A DNA stretch of 64,000 bases from Nigerium sp. (GTDB taxonomy: Bacteria; Actinomycetota; Actinomycetes; Propionibacteriales; Propionibacteriaceae): the NCBI GenBank assembly GCA_016711325.1, contig JADJTH010000009.1, forward strand, positions 248,001-312,000, written 5' to 3'. A model generated the notes under the pieces. That model ran no database searches. It saw nothing but the letters and a program-made list of their open reading frames with translations, and had not been told where the DNA came from. Positions within the stretch are counted from its first letter, which is position 1, and the number at the start of each line of letters is the position of its first letter. Shown one piece after another: positions 32,855 through 45,133 of this stretch. The position numbers and the translations under genes were made by a program.

Positions 32855-32885
32855 ACCGGGGCCGGCCGCAAGGGCCGACCCCGGT
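32855..32885 (-). terminator. Terminator hairpin after tpiA
   Basis: ACCGGGG-cc-GGCC pairs with GGCC-g-ACCCCGGT around a GCAA loop. It lies 18 bases downstream of the tpiA stop and closes the gap-pgk-tpiA transcript. Confidence 0.75.
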
Positions 32886-32902
32886 CACGGAGTGAAGAAC
32901 GA

Positions 32903-33685
32903 TCAGCGCTGGTAGAACAGCACGATCTTCGCGAACTCCTCGGGATCGAGGCTGGCGCCACCGACCAGAGCGCCGTCCACATCGGGCTTGGCCATCAGCT
33001 CGACGACGTTGCCCGACTTCACCGAGCCGCCGTACTGGATGCGCACGGCGTCCGACGCCTCGGCGCCCAGCAACTCGGCGACGCGGGCGCGAATCGCGCC
33101 GCAGACCTCTTGCGCGTCATCGGGCGTGGCGACCTCGCCGGTGCCGATGGCCCACACGGGCTCGTAGGCGATGACGAGCGACGCGACCTGCTCGGCGGAC
33201 AGATCCGCGAGCACCTTGTCGACCTGCGCGAGCACGAACGGAACCTGCTCGCCCGCCTTGCGGATGTCCAGCTTCTCGCCGACGCACACGATCGGGATCA
33301 TGCCGCCGGCCAGGACGACCTTCGCCTTCTCGTTGATGATCTCGTCGGTCTCACCGTGGTAGTCGCGACGCTCGGAGTGGCCCACGACCACGTAGGCGCA
33401 GCTCAGCTTGGCGAGCATGTCGGCGGAGATCTCGCCCGTGTAGGCGCCCGACGCGTGCAGCGAGACGTCCTGCGCACCGTAGGTGAGCGGGAGCTTGTCG
33501 CCCTCGACGAGGGTCTGCACCGTGCGCAGATCGGTGAACGGCACCATCACGGCGGCCTCGGACTGCGAAGCGTCGTGCTTGGCGTCCTTGAGGCTCCACG
33601 CCAGCTTCTGGACGACGCCGGCGGCCTCGACATGGTTGAGGTTCATCTTCCAGTTGCCCGCCATCAGCGGAACACGGTTCGCCAC
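32903..33685 (-). CDS. tpiA: Triosephosphate isomerase
   Basis: A 260-residue TIM. The substrate lysine is in LMAGNWKMNLNH, the catalytic His in YVVVGHSERRDYHGETD, the catalytic Glu in IAYEPVWAIGTGEVATPDDA, and the phosphate loop is IQYGGSVKSGN. It interconverts dihydroxyacetone phosphate and glyceraldehyde 3-phosphate. It starts with GTG four bases after pgk, with GGAAGGGA upstream, and is the last gene of the glycolytic operon. Confidence 0.97.
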   Translation of the reverse strand: MANRVPLMAGNWKMNLNHVEAAGVVQKLAWSLKDAKHDASQSEAAVMVPFTDLRTVQTLVEGDKLPLTYGAQDVSLHASGAYTGEISADMLAKLSCAYVVVGHSERRDYHGETDEIINEKAKVVLAGGMIPIVCVGEKLDIRKAGEQVPFVLAQVDKVLADLSAEQVASLVIAYEPVWAIGTGEVATPDDAQEVCGAIRARVAELLGAEASDAVRIQYGGSVKSGNVVELMAKPDVDGALVGGASLDPEEFAKIVLFYQR

Positions 33686-33688
33686 GAT

Positions 33689-34891
33689 TCAGTTCCCTTC
33701 CAGAACGTCCAGGCCCGGGAGCGTCTTGCCCTCGAGGTATTCCAGTGAAGCGCCACCGCCGGTCGAGATGTGGCCGAAGGCCTCATCGGCGAAACCGAGC
33801 TGACGGACGGCCGCCGCCGAGTCCCCGCCTCCGACGACGGTGAACGCCGCGGTGTCGGCCAGCGCCTGCGCGACGGCCTGGGTGCCGGCCGCGAACTCGG
33901 CCACCTCGAACACGCCCATCGGGCCGTTCCAGAACACCGTCTTGGCGGCCTTGATCGCGTCGGCGTACGCCGCGGCCGTGTCGGGACCGATGTCGAGGCC
34001 CATCTGGTCGGCCGGGATGGCGTCGGCGGCCACGACCGTCAGCGCGTGCGGGCCATCGCCGGACGGGAAGCTCGGCGAGACCACGGCGTCCGTCGGGATG
34101 AGAAGCTGCTTGCCGGCGGCCTGAGCCTGCTCCATGTAGCCCTTGACGACGTCGATCTTCTCGGCGTCCAGCAGCGAGGTGCCGATCTCGTAGCCCTTGG
34201 CCTTGAGGAACGTGTAGCCCATGCCGCCGCCGATGATCAGCGTGTCGGCGACCTTGAGCAGGTTGTCGATGACCGACAGCTTGTCGGCCACCTTGGCGCC
34301 GCCGAGAACGACGACGTAGGGGCGCTCGGGGATCTCGGTCAGCTTCTTGAGGACGTCGACCTCCTTCGCCACCAGATGGCCGGCCGCGTTCGGCAGGATC
34401 TTGGCGACGTCGTAGACGGACGCCTGCTTGCGGTGCACGACGCCGAAACCGTCGGAGACGAACACGTCGCCGAACTGGGCGTATTTCGCGGCGAGGGCCT
34501 CGCGCTCGGCGTCCACCTTGGACTCCTCGGCGGGCTCGTAGCGGACGTTCTCGAGGAGGACGATCTCGCCGTCGGCCAGCGCTGCCACGGCGGCCGTGGC
34601 GGCGGGGCCCACCACGTCGCCGGCCAGGCTGACCTTGGCGTCGATCAGCTCACCCAGCCGCGTGGCGGCCGGGGCGAGCGAGTACTTCGGGTTCACCTCG
34701 CCCTTGGGGCGACCCAGGTGAGCCATCACCACGACCCTGGCACCGGCCTCCGTGAGCTGCTTGAGCGTGGGCAAGGCAGCGCGGATGCGCCCGTCGTCGG
34801 TGATCGTCTCGCCGTCGAGCGGGACGTTGAAATCGCAGCGGATGAGGACACGCTTGCCCTGCAGATCCCCCAGATCGTTGATGGACTTCAC
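33689..34891 (-). CDS. pgk: Phosphoglycerate kinase
   Basis: A 400-residue two-domain PGK. The N-terminal substrate domain has RVLIRCDFNVPLDGETITDD and VVMAHLGRPKGEVNPKYSLA. The C-terminal ATP domain has VVLGGAKVADKLSVIDNLL and ends with VVGGGDSAAAVRQLGF and ISTGGGASLEYLEGKTLPG. It transfers phosphate from 1,3-bisphosphoglycerate to ADP. It lies between gap (39 bases upstream) and tpiA (four bases downstream). The start is a GTG with an AAAGGCG site. Confidence 0.97.
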   Translation of the reverse strand: MKSINDLGDLQGKRVLIRCDFNVPLDGETITDDGRIRAALPTLKQLTEAGARVVVMAHLGRPKGEVNPKYSLAPAATRLGELIDAKVSLAGDVVGPAATAAVAALADGEIVLLENVRYEPAEESKVDAEREALAAKYAQFGDVFVSDGFGVVHRKQASVYDVAKILPNAAGHLVAKEVDVLKKLTEIPERPYVVVLGGAKVADKLSVIDNLLKVADTLIIGGGMGYTFLKAKGYEIGTSLLDAEKIDVVKGYMEQAQAAGKQLLIPTDAVVSPSFPSGDGPHALTVVAADAIPADQMGLDIGPDTAAAYADAIKAAKTVFWNGPMGVFEVAEFAAGTQAVAQALADTAAFTVVGGGDSAAAVRQLGFADEAFGHISTGGGASLEYLEGKTLPGLDVLEGN

Positions 34892-34930
34892 CTGGATTCG
34901 CCTTTCAGGATTGGGATTGGTGGGTGAGGA

Positions 34931-35935
<1,005 letters not shown>

Positions 35936-35996
35936 AGAACAGGTTCTCCTTCGTGGGGTCATCCCGTCCTACACCGGCCGGGAACTGGACACCACC

Positions 35997-36002
35997 ACAC
36001 TA
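35997..36002 (-). promoter_or_regulatory. Candidate -10 element of the gap operon
   Basis: TAGTGT on the minus strand, about 60 bases before the gap ATG. It would give a leader of roughly 55 bases carrying a Shine-Dalgarno sequence, unlike the leaderless genes nearby. The -35 is not clear. Confidence 0.35.
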
Positions 36003-36073
36003 GCGAAGAAGCCCCGGTCGCGAAGGGGTCCCGATACATATGTGGGACGGCGAAATCCCGCCCCTTGCCGGGT

Positions 36074-37060
36074 TCAGTCGCCGTCCTCGAGCATCTCGGG
36101 GCTCAGGCTCGCCGCGGTGCCGGGGATTCCGAGCTCGACCGCACGCCGGTCGGCGGTCGCCAGCAAGCGGCGGATGCGCCCCGCCACGGCGTCCTTGGTC
36201 AGCGGCGGTTCGTGCAACTGACCCAGCTCTTCGAGGCTCGCCTGCTTGTGCTCGAGCCGCAGGACGCCGGCGGTGCGGAGATGCTCGGGCACGTCGTCGC
36301 CCAGCACCTCCAGGGCCCGCTCGACCCTCGCTCCCGCCGCCACGGCCGCGCGGGCCGAGCGGCGCAGGTTGGCGTCGTCGAAGTTGGCCAGCCTGTTCGC
36401 GGACGCCTTGATCTCACGGCGCATCCGCCGTTCCTCCCACGTCAGCAGCGTCTCGTGCGCGCCGAGCCGGGTGAGCATCGTGGCGATCGCGTCGCCGTCG
36501 CGGATCACGACCCGGTCGACGCCGCGCACCTCGCGCGCCTTCGCCTGGACGCCGAGCCGCCGGGCCGTGCCGACGAGCGCGAGCGCGGCCTCCGAGCCGG
36601 GACACGTCACTTCCATGGCCATCGAGCGACCGGGTTCGGTCAACGATCCGTGCGCCAGGAACGCCCCCCGCCACACGGCGGTGGCGACGTCCGGCCCGCC
36701 GGAGACAATCGAGGCGGGCAGGCCGCGCACGGGGCGTCCGCGCGCATCGATCAGGCCGGTCTGGCGGGCGAGCGAGTCGCCGTTGCGGATCAACCGCACG
36801 ACGTAGCGGGAGCCGCGGCGCAGGCCGCTCGGGGTGACGACCACGAACTCGCAGGTGAAGCCGAACAAGTCGTCGATCGCCGTGCGCAGCCGGCGGGCCG
36901 CCGCGCCGGTGTCGAGGTCGGCCTCGACCATGATCGCGCCGCCGGCGATGTGCAGCCCACCCGCGAAGCGCAGCAGCGCCGTCACCTCCGCCTTCCGGCA
37001 GGCGGGCTTCGTTACCGGCACTGCTGCCAGTTCCGACTTCACCTCTGCGGTCAACGCCAT
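36074..37060 (-). CDS. whiA: WhiA, sporulation/division-associated DNA-binding protein
   Basis: A 328-residue WhiA. The N-terminal LAGLIDADG-like fold includes GLHIAGGAIMVEADLDTGAA, and the C-terminal helix-turn-helix has PPLTKDAVAGRIRRLLATAD. In Streptomyces WhiA controls division genes with WhiB; in non-sporulating actinobacteria it is kept with yvcK and rapZ, as here. It lies ten bases after the yvcK stop. The ATG at 37060 is preceded by TAGGCT at seven bases, so it may also have its own leaderless promoter. Confidence 0.95.
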   Translation of the reverse strand: MALTAEVKSELAAVPVTKPACRKAEVTALLRFAGGLHIAGGAIMVEADLDTGAAARRLRTAIDDLFGFTCEFVVVTPSGLRRGSRYVVRLIRNGDSLARQTGLIDARGRPVRGLPASIVSGGPDVATAVWRGAFLAHGSLTEPGRSMAMEVTCPGSEAALALVGTARRLGVQAKAREVRGVDRVVIRDGDAIATMLTRLGAHETLLTWEERRMRREIKASANRLANFDDANLRRSARAAVAAGARVERALEVLGDDVPEHLRTAGVLRLEHKQASLEELGQLHEPPLTKDAVAGRIRRLLATADRRAVELGIPGTAASLSPEMLEDGD

Positions 37061-37067
37061 GACGGCC

Positions 37068-37073
37068 AGCCTA
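37068..37073 (-). promoter_or_regulatory. -10 element of whiA (leaderless pattern)
   Basis: TAGGCT on the minus strand ends seven bases before the whiA ATG and overlaps the yvcK stop codon. No ribosome binding site is visible. Confidence 0.4.
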
Positions 37074-38021
37074 ACGCGCCATCAAATCGGCAAAGAGGAC
37101 GGCCAGTCTGTTCACGTCATGGCGAGGGCTGCCGTCCAGTGCGCGCACCGGGGCCACGATCAGTTCGGCGCCGAGCGAGGCCGCATAACGCGCCAGCAGC
37201 GGGTCGTCCTCGGCGAAGGACGGATCGCACAGGATCGCGTCCAGCCGCAGCTTCGGTGAGTGATCGGCCAGCACCTCCAGATGATGGGACGGGGTGAAGC
37301 CCGCCGTCTCGTCGGCGGGCACGAGGTTCAGGGCGAGGACGCGGCGGGCCCGCGTGGTGATGAGGGCGTCGGCCAGGTCGGGCACGAGCAGATGCGGGAT
37401 GACGGAGGTGAACCAGGATCCGGGGCCGAGCACCACATGGTCGGCCTGGGCGATCGCCTCGAGCGCCTCGGGGCACGCCGGCGGGCTCGCGGGGACCAGG
37501 CGCACCTCGCTCACGACGCCCGGCGACACCGCCACCCGCGCCTGCCCGCGCACGCACACGCACTCGTCGGGACGCGCCGGGTCGACGCCGATGACGTCCG
37601 CCTCGATCCGGAGCGGCACCGCCGCCATCGGCAGCACCCGCCCTCGCACACCGAGCAGCTTCGCGACCATGTCGAGCCCGGCGACCGGGTCGCCCAGGCG
37701 CTCCCAGATCCCGGCGATCAGCAGGTTTCCGATCGCGTGCCCGGCGAGCGGGCCGTGTCCGCCGAAGCGCGACTGCAGGACGTCCGCCCACACGCGGCCC
37801 TCCCGGTCGTCCGAGCACAGGGCAGCCAGGGCCATCCGCAGGTCGCCGGGCGGCAGGATGTCGAACTGCTCGCGGAGGCGTCCGGACGAGCCGCCGTCGT
37901 CCGCGACGGTCACGACGGCGGTGATCCGGTCCGTGACCCGGCGCAGCGCCCGCAGCGACGCCGCGAGCCCATGCCCGCCTCCGATCGCCACGACGGCGGG
38001 GCGATCGATGATGGCGCTCAC
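37071..38021 (-). CDS. yvcK: YvcK/CofD-like gluconeogenesis/morphogenesis factor
   Basis: A 316-residue protein of the CofD-like family. It begins with the nucleotide-binding VVAIGGGHGLAASLRALRR and VTVADDGGSSGRLREQF; GHAIGNLLIAGIWERLGD and VLGPGSWFTSVIPHLLVPDL follow. YvcK binds UDP-sugars and affects cell-wall precursor metabolism and cell shape in Bacillus and mycobacteria (CuvA). The GTG at 38021 overlaps the rapZ stop (GTGA); the longer upstream frame is spurious. Confidence 0.94.
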   Translation of the reverse strand: MSAIIDRPAVVAIGGGHGLAASLRALRRVTDRITAVVTVADDGGSSGRLREQFDILPPGDLRMALAALCSDDREGRVWADVLQSRFGGHGPLAGHAIGNLLIAGIWERLGDPVAGLDMVAKLLGVRGRVLPMAAVPLRIEADVIGVDPARPDECVCVRGQARVAVSPGVVSEVRLVPASPPACPEALEAIAQADHVVLGPGSWFTSVIPHLLVPDLADALITTRARRVLALNLVPADETAGFTPSHHLEVLADHSPKLRLDAILCDPSFAEDDPLLARYAASLGAELIVAPVRALDGSPRHDVNRLAVLFADLMAR

Positions 38022-38881
38022 TCCAATCCCAGATCCCGGTGCATGACGTGCACCGCACGACCGCCGGCGCGCAGACGAGCCGCCAACGCCTCCGTCATCG
38101 CCGTGGAACGGTGCTTGCCGCCCGTGCAGCCGATCGCGATCGTCGCGAGACGCTTGCCCTCGCGCTCGTAGCCGGGCGCGAGCACGTCGACCATCTCCTG
38201 GACGGCCGCGAGCCACTCGCCGGCCGCCTCGTGGCCGAGCACGTAGCCCGACACGGCCTGCGACAGCCCCGTCTGCGGCCGCAGCTCGGGCACCCAGTGC
38301 GGGTTGGGCAGAAAGCGCACGTCGAGGACGATGTCGGCGTCGATCGGAATGCCGTTCTTGAAGCCGAACGACATCAGCGTCAGCCGCAGCGCGCGGTCGT
38401 CGGACGTGTTGAACGCGTGCGCGACCCGGTCGGCGAACTGGTGCACGTTCAGGTCGGACGTGTCCACCACCATGTCGGCGGCCGCGCGCAGCGTGGCCAG
38501 CAATTCGCGCTCGCGACGGATCCCGTGCAGCAGCGGGCCGTCGTCCTGCAGCGGGTGCGGACGCCGCACCGACTCCTGGCGGCGCACGATCACGTCGTCG
38601 GACGCCTCGATGAACAGGATCTGCGGCCAGATGCCGCGGGCGCCGAGCGCGTCGAACGCGGCCGGGATGGCCTCGAACTCGGAGCGCGTCCGCACGTCGA
38701 GCACCACCGCCACCTTGTCGTAGCCCGAGCCCTCCGCGACCTCGAGCAGGTTGGGCAACAGGGTCGGCGGCAGGTTGTCCACCACATACCAGCCCAGGTC
38801 TTCGAGGGTGTGGGCCGCCGTGCGGCGTCCGGCGCCTGACATGCCGGTGATCGCGAGGAATCGAGTCGTGGGTGCGCTCAT
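38018..38881 (-). CDS. rapZ: RapZ-like nucleotide-binding protein (YvcJ)
   Basis: A 287-residue P-loop protein. The N-terminal Walker A variant is ITGMSGAGRRTAAHTLEDLG, and YVVDNLPPTLLPNL follows. The C-terminal domain has IAIGCTGGKHRSTAMTEALA, the RapZ signature for sugar-phosphate and RNA binding. The Walker A Arg at the position of the usual Lys/Ser is common in actinobacterial members. It lies between uvrC and yvcK in the conserved uvrC-rapZ-yvcK-whiA order. Confidence 0.94.
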   Translation of the reverse strand: MSAPTTRFLAITGMSGAGRRTAAHTLEDLGWYVVDNLPPTLLPNLLEVAEGSGYDKVAVVLDVRTRSEFEAIPAAFDALGARGIWPQILFIEASDDVIVRRQESVRRPHPLQDDGPLLHGIRRERELLATLRAAADMVVDTSDLNVHQFADRVAHAFNTSDDRALRLTLMSFGFKNGIPIDADIVLDVRFLPNPHWVPELRPQTGLSQAVSGYVLGHEAAGEWLAAVQEMVDVLAPGYEREGKRLATIAIGCTGGKHRSTAMTEALAARLRAGGRAVHVMHRDLGLE

Positions 38882-38887
38882 GGCGCC

Positions 38888-38893
38888 ATTATG
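38888..38893 (-). promoter_or_regulatory. -10 element of rapZ (leaderless pattern)
   Basis: CATAAT on the minus strand ends six bases before the rapZ ATG at 38881 and overlaps the end of uvrC. Confidence 0.45.
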
Positions 38894-40847
38894 TCTGCTC
38901 GATCTCGCCCGTGGCGGTGTTCAGCGCCTCGCCTGCCGGCCGGGCGTCCAGCGCGGCTTTCACGGCCTCGGCGGTCTTGACGCCGATGCCGGGCACGAGC
39001 GCGATGTCCTCGACGCCGGCGGCGCGCAGCTTCCTCATGCTGCCGAAGTGGGCGAGCAGCGCTTTGCGCCGGAGTTCGCCCAGCCCGGGAACGCCGTCGA
39101 GGAGGCTGTCGACCATGGTCTTGCTGCGGCGTCCGCGATGGTGGGCGATCGCGAAACGGTGTGCCTCGTCGCGAGCCCGCTGCAACAGATAGAGGCCCTC
39201 GCTGCTGCGCGGCAGGATCAGCGGGAACTCCTCCTCGGCCAGCCACACCTCTTCGAGGCGCTTGGCGAGCCCGATCACGGGGATGCCGCCAAGGCCGAGC
39301 GAGGCGAGGGCGTCCTGCGCGGCCGCGACCTGCGGCGCGCCGCCGTCGACCACGATCAGGCTCGGCCTGTACGCGAACTTGCGCGCGACGCCCGTCGTGG
39401 CGTCGACGAGCACCGCCTCCTCGCCGGTCAGGGACGCCTGGTCGTCGAGGTAGCGGCGCATCCGCCGGGTGATGACCTCGTGCATCGCGGCGACGTCGTT
39501 GCTGCCCTCGACGGTCTTGATGAGGAAGCGGCGGTACTCCGACTTGCGTGCCAGCCCGTCCTCGAACACGACCATGGACGCGACCACCTCGGTGCCCTGC
39601 AGATGGGAGACGTCGTAGCACTCGATGCGCAGCGGCGGCGCGTCGAGGCCGAGGGCGTCCTGCAGCTCTTCGAGGGCCTGGTTCCGGGTCGCCAGATCGG
39701 AGGCGCGCCTGGTCTTGTGCAGTGTGAGCGCCTCGGCGGCGTTGCGGGCCACCGTGTCGAGCAGCACCCGCTTGTCGCCGCGCTGCGGGACGCCCACGCG
39801 CACCCGCGATCCGCGCACGTCGCTGAGCAGGTCGGCCAGGGCCTCGCCGGACGCGGGCTCGACCGGCAGCAACACCTCCCGCGGGATGCCGCCGGAGATC
39901 TGGGCCAGGTTGGCGTCCGCATACAACTGAAGGCAGAAGTTCTCGACGAGCTCGCCGAGCGAGGAGTCGTCGGCGCGATCGGCGACCCAGCCCCGCTGCC
40001 CGCGGACGCGGCCGTGGCGCACGTGGAACACCTGGATCGCCACCTCGAGTTCGTCGGACGCCAGGGCGATCACGTCGGCGTCCGTCGCGTCGCCCAGCAC
40101 GATCGCGTTGCGTTCGGTGGCGGATTCGAGTGCGGTGAGCTGGTCGCGCAACACGGCCGCCTTCTCGAACTCGAGCTCGTCGGAGGCCGCCAGCATCTGG
40201 GTGCGCAACCGGCGGACGAGGTGGTTGGTGTTGCCCGCGAGAAAGTCGCACACGTCGGCGGCCAGCTCGCGATGATCGTCGGCGTCGATGCGTCCCACGC
40301 ACGGCGCGGAGCACTTGCCGATGTAGCCGAGCAGGCAGGGTCGCCCGGACGCCGCCGCGTTGCGGAACACGCCGTTGGAGCAGGAGCGCATCGGGAACAC
40401 CCGCAGCAGCGAGTCGATGGTCTCGCGGATCGCCCAGGCCTGCGCGTACGGCCCGTAGTAGCGGTGGGGCGTGCGCTGGGCCCCGCGCCCCACGAAGACG
40501 CGCGGGAACTCGTCGCCCCAGGTGATGCACACCCACGGGTAGGACTTGTCGTCGCGATACTTGACGTTGAAGCGCGGGTCGTACTGCTTGATCCAGGTGT
40601 ATTCGAGCTGGAGGGATTCCAGTTCGTTCTGCACCACGGTCCATTCGACCTTGGACGCCGTGCGCACCATGGTCTGGGTGCGGAAGTGCAGGCCGGCGGG
40701 GTCAGCGAAGTAGGAGCTGAGCCGCTGCCGCAGGTTCTTCGCCTTGCCGACGTAGACGACCGTGCCCGACGGGTCGCTGAATCGGTAGACGCCCGGCTGG
40801 GTCGGGATCGTCCCCGGAGCGGGACGATACGTCGCGGGGTCGGCCAT
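38889..40847 (-). CDS. uvrC: UvrC, excinuclease ABC subunit C
   Basis: A 652-residue UvrC. The N-terminal GIY-YIG nuclease has GVYRFSDPSGTVVYVGKAKN. A Cys-rich segment follows (CLLGYIGKCSAPCVGRID), then the UVR motif around ELEFEKAAVLRDQLTALES and the RNase H-like nuclease with ECYDVSHLQGTEVVASMVVF. The C-terminal pair of helix-hairpin-helix motifs includes LVPGIGVKTAEAVKAALDA. It makes both incisions in nucleotide excision repair with UvrA and UvrB, also encoded in this window. Confidence 0.97.
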   Translation of the reverse strand: MADPATYRPAPGTIPTQPGVYRFSDPSGTVVYVGKAKNLRQRLSSYFADPAGLHFRTQTMVRTASKVEWTVVQNELESLQLEYTWIKQYDPRFNVKYRDDKSYPWVCITWGDEFPRVFVGRGAQRTPHRYYGPYAQAWAIRETIDSLLRVFPMRSCSNGVFRNAAASGRPCLLGYIGKCSAPCVGRIDADDHRELAADVCDFLAGNTNHLVRRLRTQMLAASDELEFEKAAVLRDQLTALESATERNAIVLGDATDADVIALASDELEVAIQVFHVRHGRVRGQRGWVADRADDSSLGELVENFCLQLYADANLAQISGGIPREVLLPVEPASGEALADLLSDVRGSRVRVGVPQRGDKRVLLDTVARNAAEALTLHKTRRASDLATRNQALEELQDALGLDAPPLRIECYDVSHLQGTEVVASMVVFEDGLARKSEYRRFLIKTVEGSNDVAAMHEVITRRMRRYLDDQASLTGEEAVLVDATTGVARKFAYRPSLIVVDGGAPQVAAAQDALASLGLGGIPVIGLAKRLEEVWLAEEEFPLILPRSSEGLYLLQRARDEAHRFAIAHHRGRRSKTMVDSLLDGVPGLGELRRKALLAHFGSMRKLRAAGVEDIALVPGIGVKTAEAVKAALDARPAGEALNTATGEIEQT

Positions 40848-40853
40848 GGGGCC

Positions 40854-40859
40854 ACCCTA
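40854..40859 (-). promoter_or_regulatory. -10 element of uvrC (leaderless pattern)
   Basis: TAGGGT on the minus strand ends six bases before the uvrC ATG at 40847. No Shine-Dalgarno sequence is present. Confidence 0.5.
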
Positions 40860-40950
40860 CGCGGCGCCCGCCCTGGGACCGGCCGGGCGACCGCACCGAA
40901 CGATCGTCCGGCAAGTTCGCCGTTCCTGCCCCGTCCGCGTGCGGAATGTC

Positions 40951-40956
40951 TAGGCT
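40951..40956 (+). promoter_or_regulatory. -10 element of the Rieske lipoprotein gene (leaderless pattern)
   Basis: TAGGCT ends seven bases before the ATG at 40964. Confidence 0.45.
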
Positions 40957-40963
40957 GTTAGGC

Positions 40964-41365
40964 ATGACGCCCGATCGACGCCAGTTCTTCACCACCGCCG
41001 GCCTCGCCGCTCTCGCCGTCGGCACCGGTGCGCTCACCGGATGCGGCGGCGATTCCTCGTCCGGCCAGGGCGGGGCCACCCTCACGGTTCCCGCCTCGAC
41101 GATTCCCGTGGGCGGCGGACGCATCCTCGACAACGCCAACTTCGTGGTCACCCAGCCCGAAGCGGGCGTGTTCAAGGCGTTCAACAAGATGTGCACCCAC
41201 CAGGGCTGCCCGGTGTCCGACATCGTCGGGGCCGACGTGCATTGCCGCTGCCACGGCTCCCGGTTCTCGATCGTGGACGGCGCCGTCACCCAGGGCCCGG
41301 CCACCAAGCCGTTGCGCGCCGCGAAGGCGGTGCTGGAGGGCACCGACGTCATCGTCTCGGCCTGA
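40964..41365 (+). CDS. Exported Rieske [2Fe-2S] protein, Tat-type lipoprotein
   Basis: A 133-residue protein. The N-terminus has a twin-arginine motif (DRRQFFTTAGLAALAVGTGA) and a lipobox ending in Cys27, so it is probably exported folded by Tat and lipid-anchored. The Rieske motifs are FNKMCTHQGCPVSDIV and VHCRCHGSRFSIVDGAV. These give the Cys-x-His and Cys-x2-His ligands plus the two extra cysteines that form the stabilising disulfide of high-potential Rieske proteins. It could donate electrons to an unknown exported partner; no bc-complex genes lie nearby. The ATG at 40964 follows a -10 box; an in-frame start at 40946 is less likely. Confidence 0.9.
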   Translation: MTPDRRQFFTTAGLAALAVGTGALTGCGGDSSSGQGGATLTVPASTIPVGGGRILDNANFVVTQPEAGVFKAFNKMCTHQGCPVSDIVGADVHCRCHGSRFSIVDGAVTQGPATKPLRAAKAVLEGTDVIVSA

Positions 41366-41387
41366 CCCCGCGTAGGTGCGCCGAGGG

Positions 41388-42101
41388 TCAGCCGGCGAGA
41401 GGGAAGACGATGCCGTCGGTGCCCGTCAGGCCGTCGCCCGCCGTGCGGCCGGTCAGCCAGGCCCACAGTGCGGCGTCCGGACCGCTGACCTTTCGGGGGA
41501 CGCCGGCGCCGCCGATGCGCGCCGACTCGCCGGTGCTGGAGATCACCTCGAACGCGGGCAGCGTGGGGTCGTCGCGGATGAGCATCAGCATCCACTGCAG
41601 CAGCCAGTTCGCGGGCACGGGCTCGATGGAGTCCCAGGTGAAGCCGCAGTCGAGGTCGAGGTGGTGCATCGACACCTCCTGCAGGCGCACGAGCATGATC
41701 ACCGACAGCGGATACTCGCCGCCGAAGAACTTCACGGGCATCATCCAGTCCTGGACGCGGTCGGCGAAGGTGGCCAGCTCTCCGGCCGAGGTGTCGAGAT
41801 CGACGTGCAGATCGAGCCCGCTGCGTTCGGCGCCGCGCTCGATGTCGTTGTACTTGGTGTTCTCGGACGGGTAGAGCGGGGCCGGGTCGCCGCCGCGGGC
41901 GGCGGCAATCACCCGGCGCAGCGCGTCCGCGTTCCGCGCGATGTGCGTCGCGACGTGCGCGCGCGACCAGCCGGGCAACAGCGACGGCGCACGCCAGTCG
42001 GCGTCGTCGAGGGCCAACGTGTCGCGCAGCAGACTCTGGGTGGCGATCGCGATGCGTTTGCGGACCGGGCCGACCTGGCCCTGGTTGAGGATCGCGAGCA
42101 T
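41388..42101 (-). CDS. Maleylpyruvate isomerase/DinB-like protein (mycothiol-dependent type)
   Basis: A 237-residue protein. The N-terminal four-helix DinB-like bundle has the metal-site histidines in GWSRAHVATHIARNADALRR and LQEVSMHHLDLDCGFTW; the C-terminal domain has GPDAALWAWLTGRTAGDGL. It belongs to the MDMPI family, whose studied members are mycothiol-dependent enzymes. The substrate cannot be deduced. It is divergent from uvrA and convergent with the Rieske gene. The upstream frame to 42329 belongs to the antisense of uvrA; the ATG at 42101 follows TAGTGT by seven bases. Confidence 0.85.
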   Translation of the reverse strand: MLAILNQGQVGPVRKRIAIATQSLLRDTLALDDADWRAPSLLPGWSRAHVATHIARNADALRRVIAAARGGDPAPLYPSENTKYNDIERGAERSGLDLHVDLDTSAGELATFADRVQDWMMPVKFFGGEYPLSVIMLVRLQEVSMHHLDLDCGFTWDSIEPVPANWLLQWMLMLIRDDPTLPAFEVISSTGESARIGGAGVPRKVSGPDAALWAWLTGRTAGDGLTGTDGIVFPLAG

Positions 42102-42108
42102 GGCGTCC

Positions 42109-42114
42109 ACACTA
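42109..42114 (-). promoter_or_regulatory. -10 element of the DinB-like gene (leaderless pattern)
   Basis: TAGTGT on the minus strand ends seven bases before the ATG at 42101. Confidence 0.45.
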
Positions 42115-42182
42115 ACGCGCCCGGCCGTGCGCTGGCTGAGGTCCGGCCAAGAGGCGCGCTGAATATTGTCGGAGCCCGCACC

Positions 42183-42188
42183 TACCAT
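42183..42188 (+). promoter_or_regulatory. Candidate -10 element of uvrA (leaderless pattern)
   Basis: TACCAT ends seven bases before the GTG at 42196. It includes the alternative ATG at 42187, so only one of the two readings can hold. Confidence 0.35.
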
Positions 42189-42195
42189 GGTGCGG

Positions 42196-45033
<2,838 letters not shown>

Positions 45034-45133
45034 GCGCCGGGACCGCACCCGCGTCCAGACACACGACCGAGTGACCTCGGTCGAACCCCGCGCACGCTGG
45101 ACGACCGCCGTTTCCCGTGGTTGGGTCGGATGC

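Noticed and set aside
38751..40961. 736-residue plus-strand frame opposite uvrC
   Set aside because: Antisense shadow of uvrC with biased composition and no recognisable domain.
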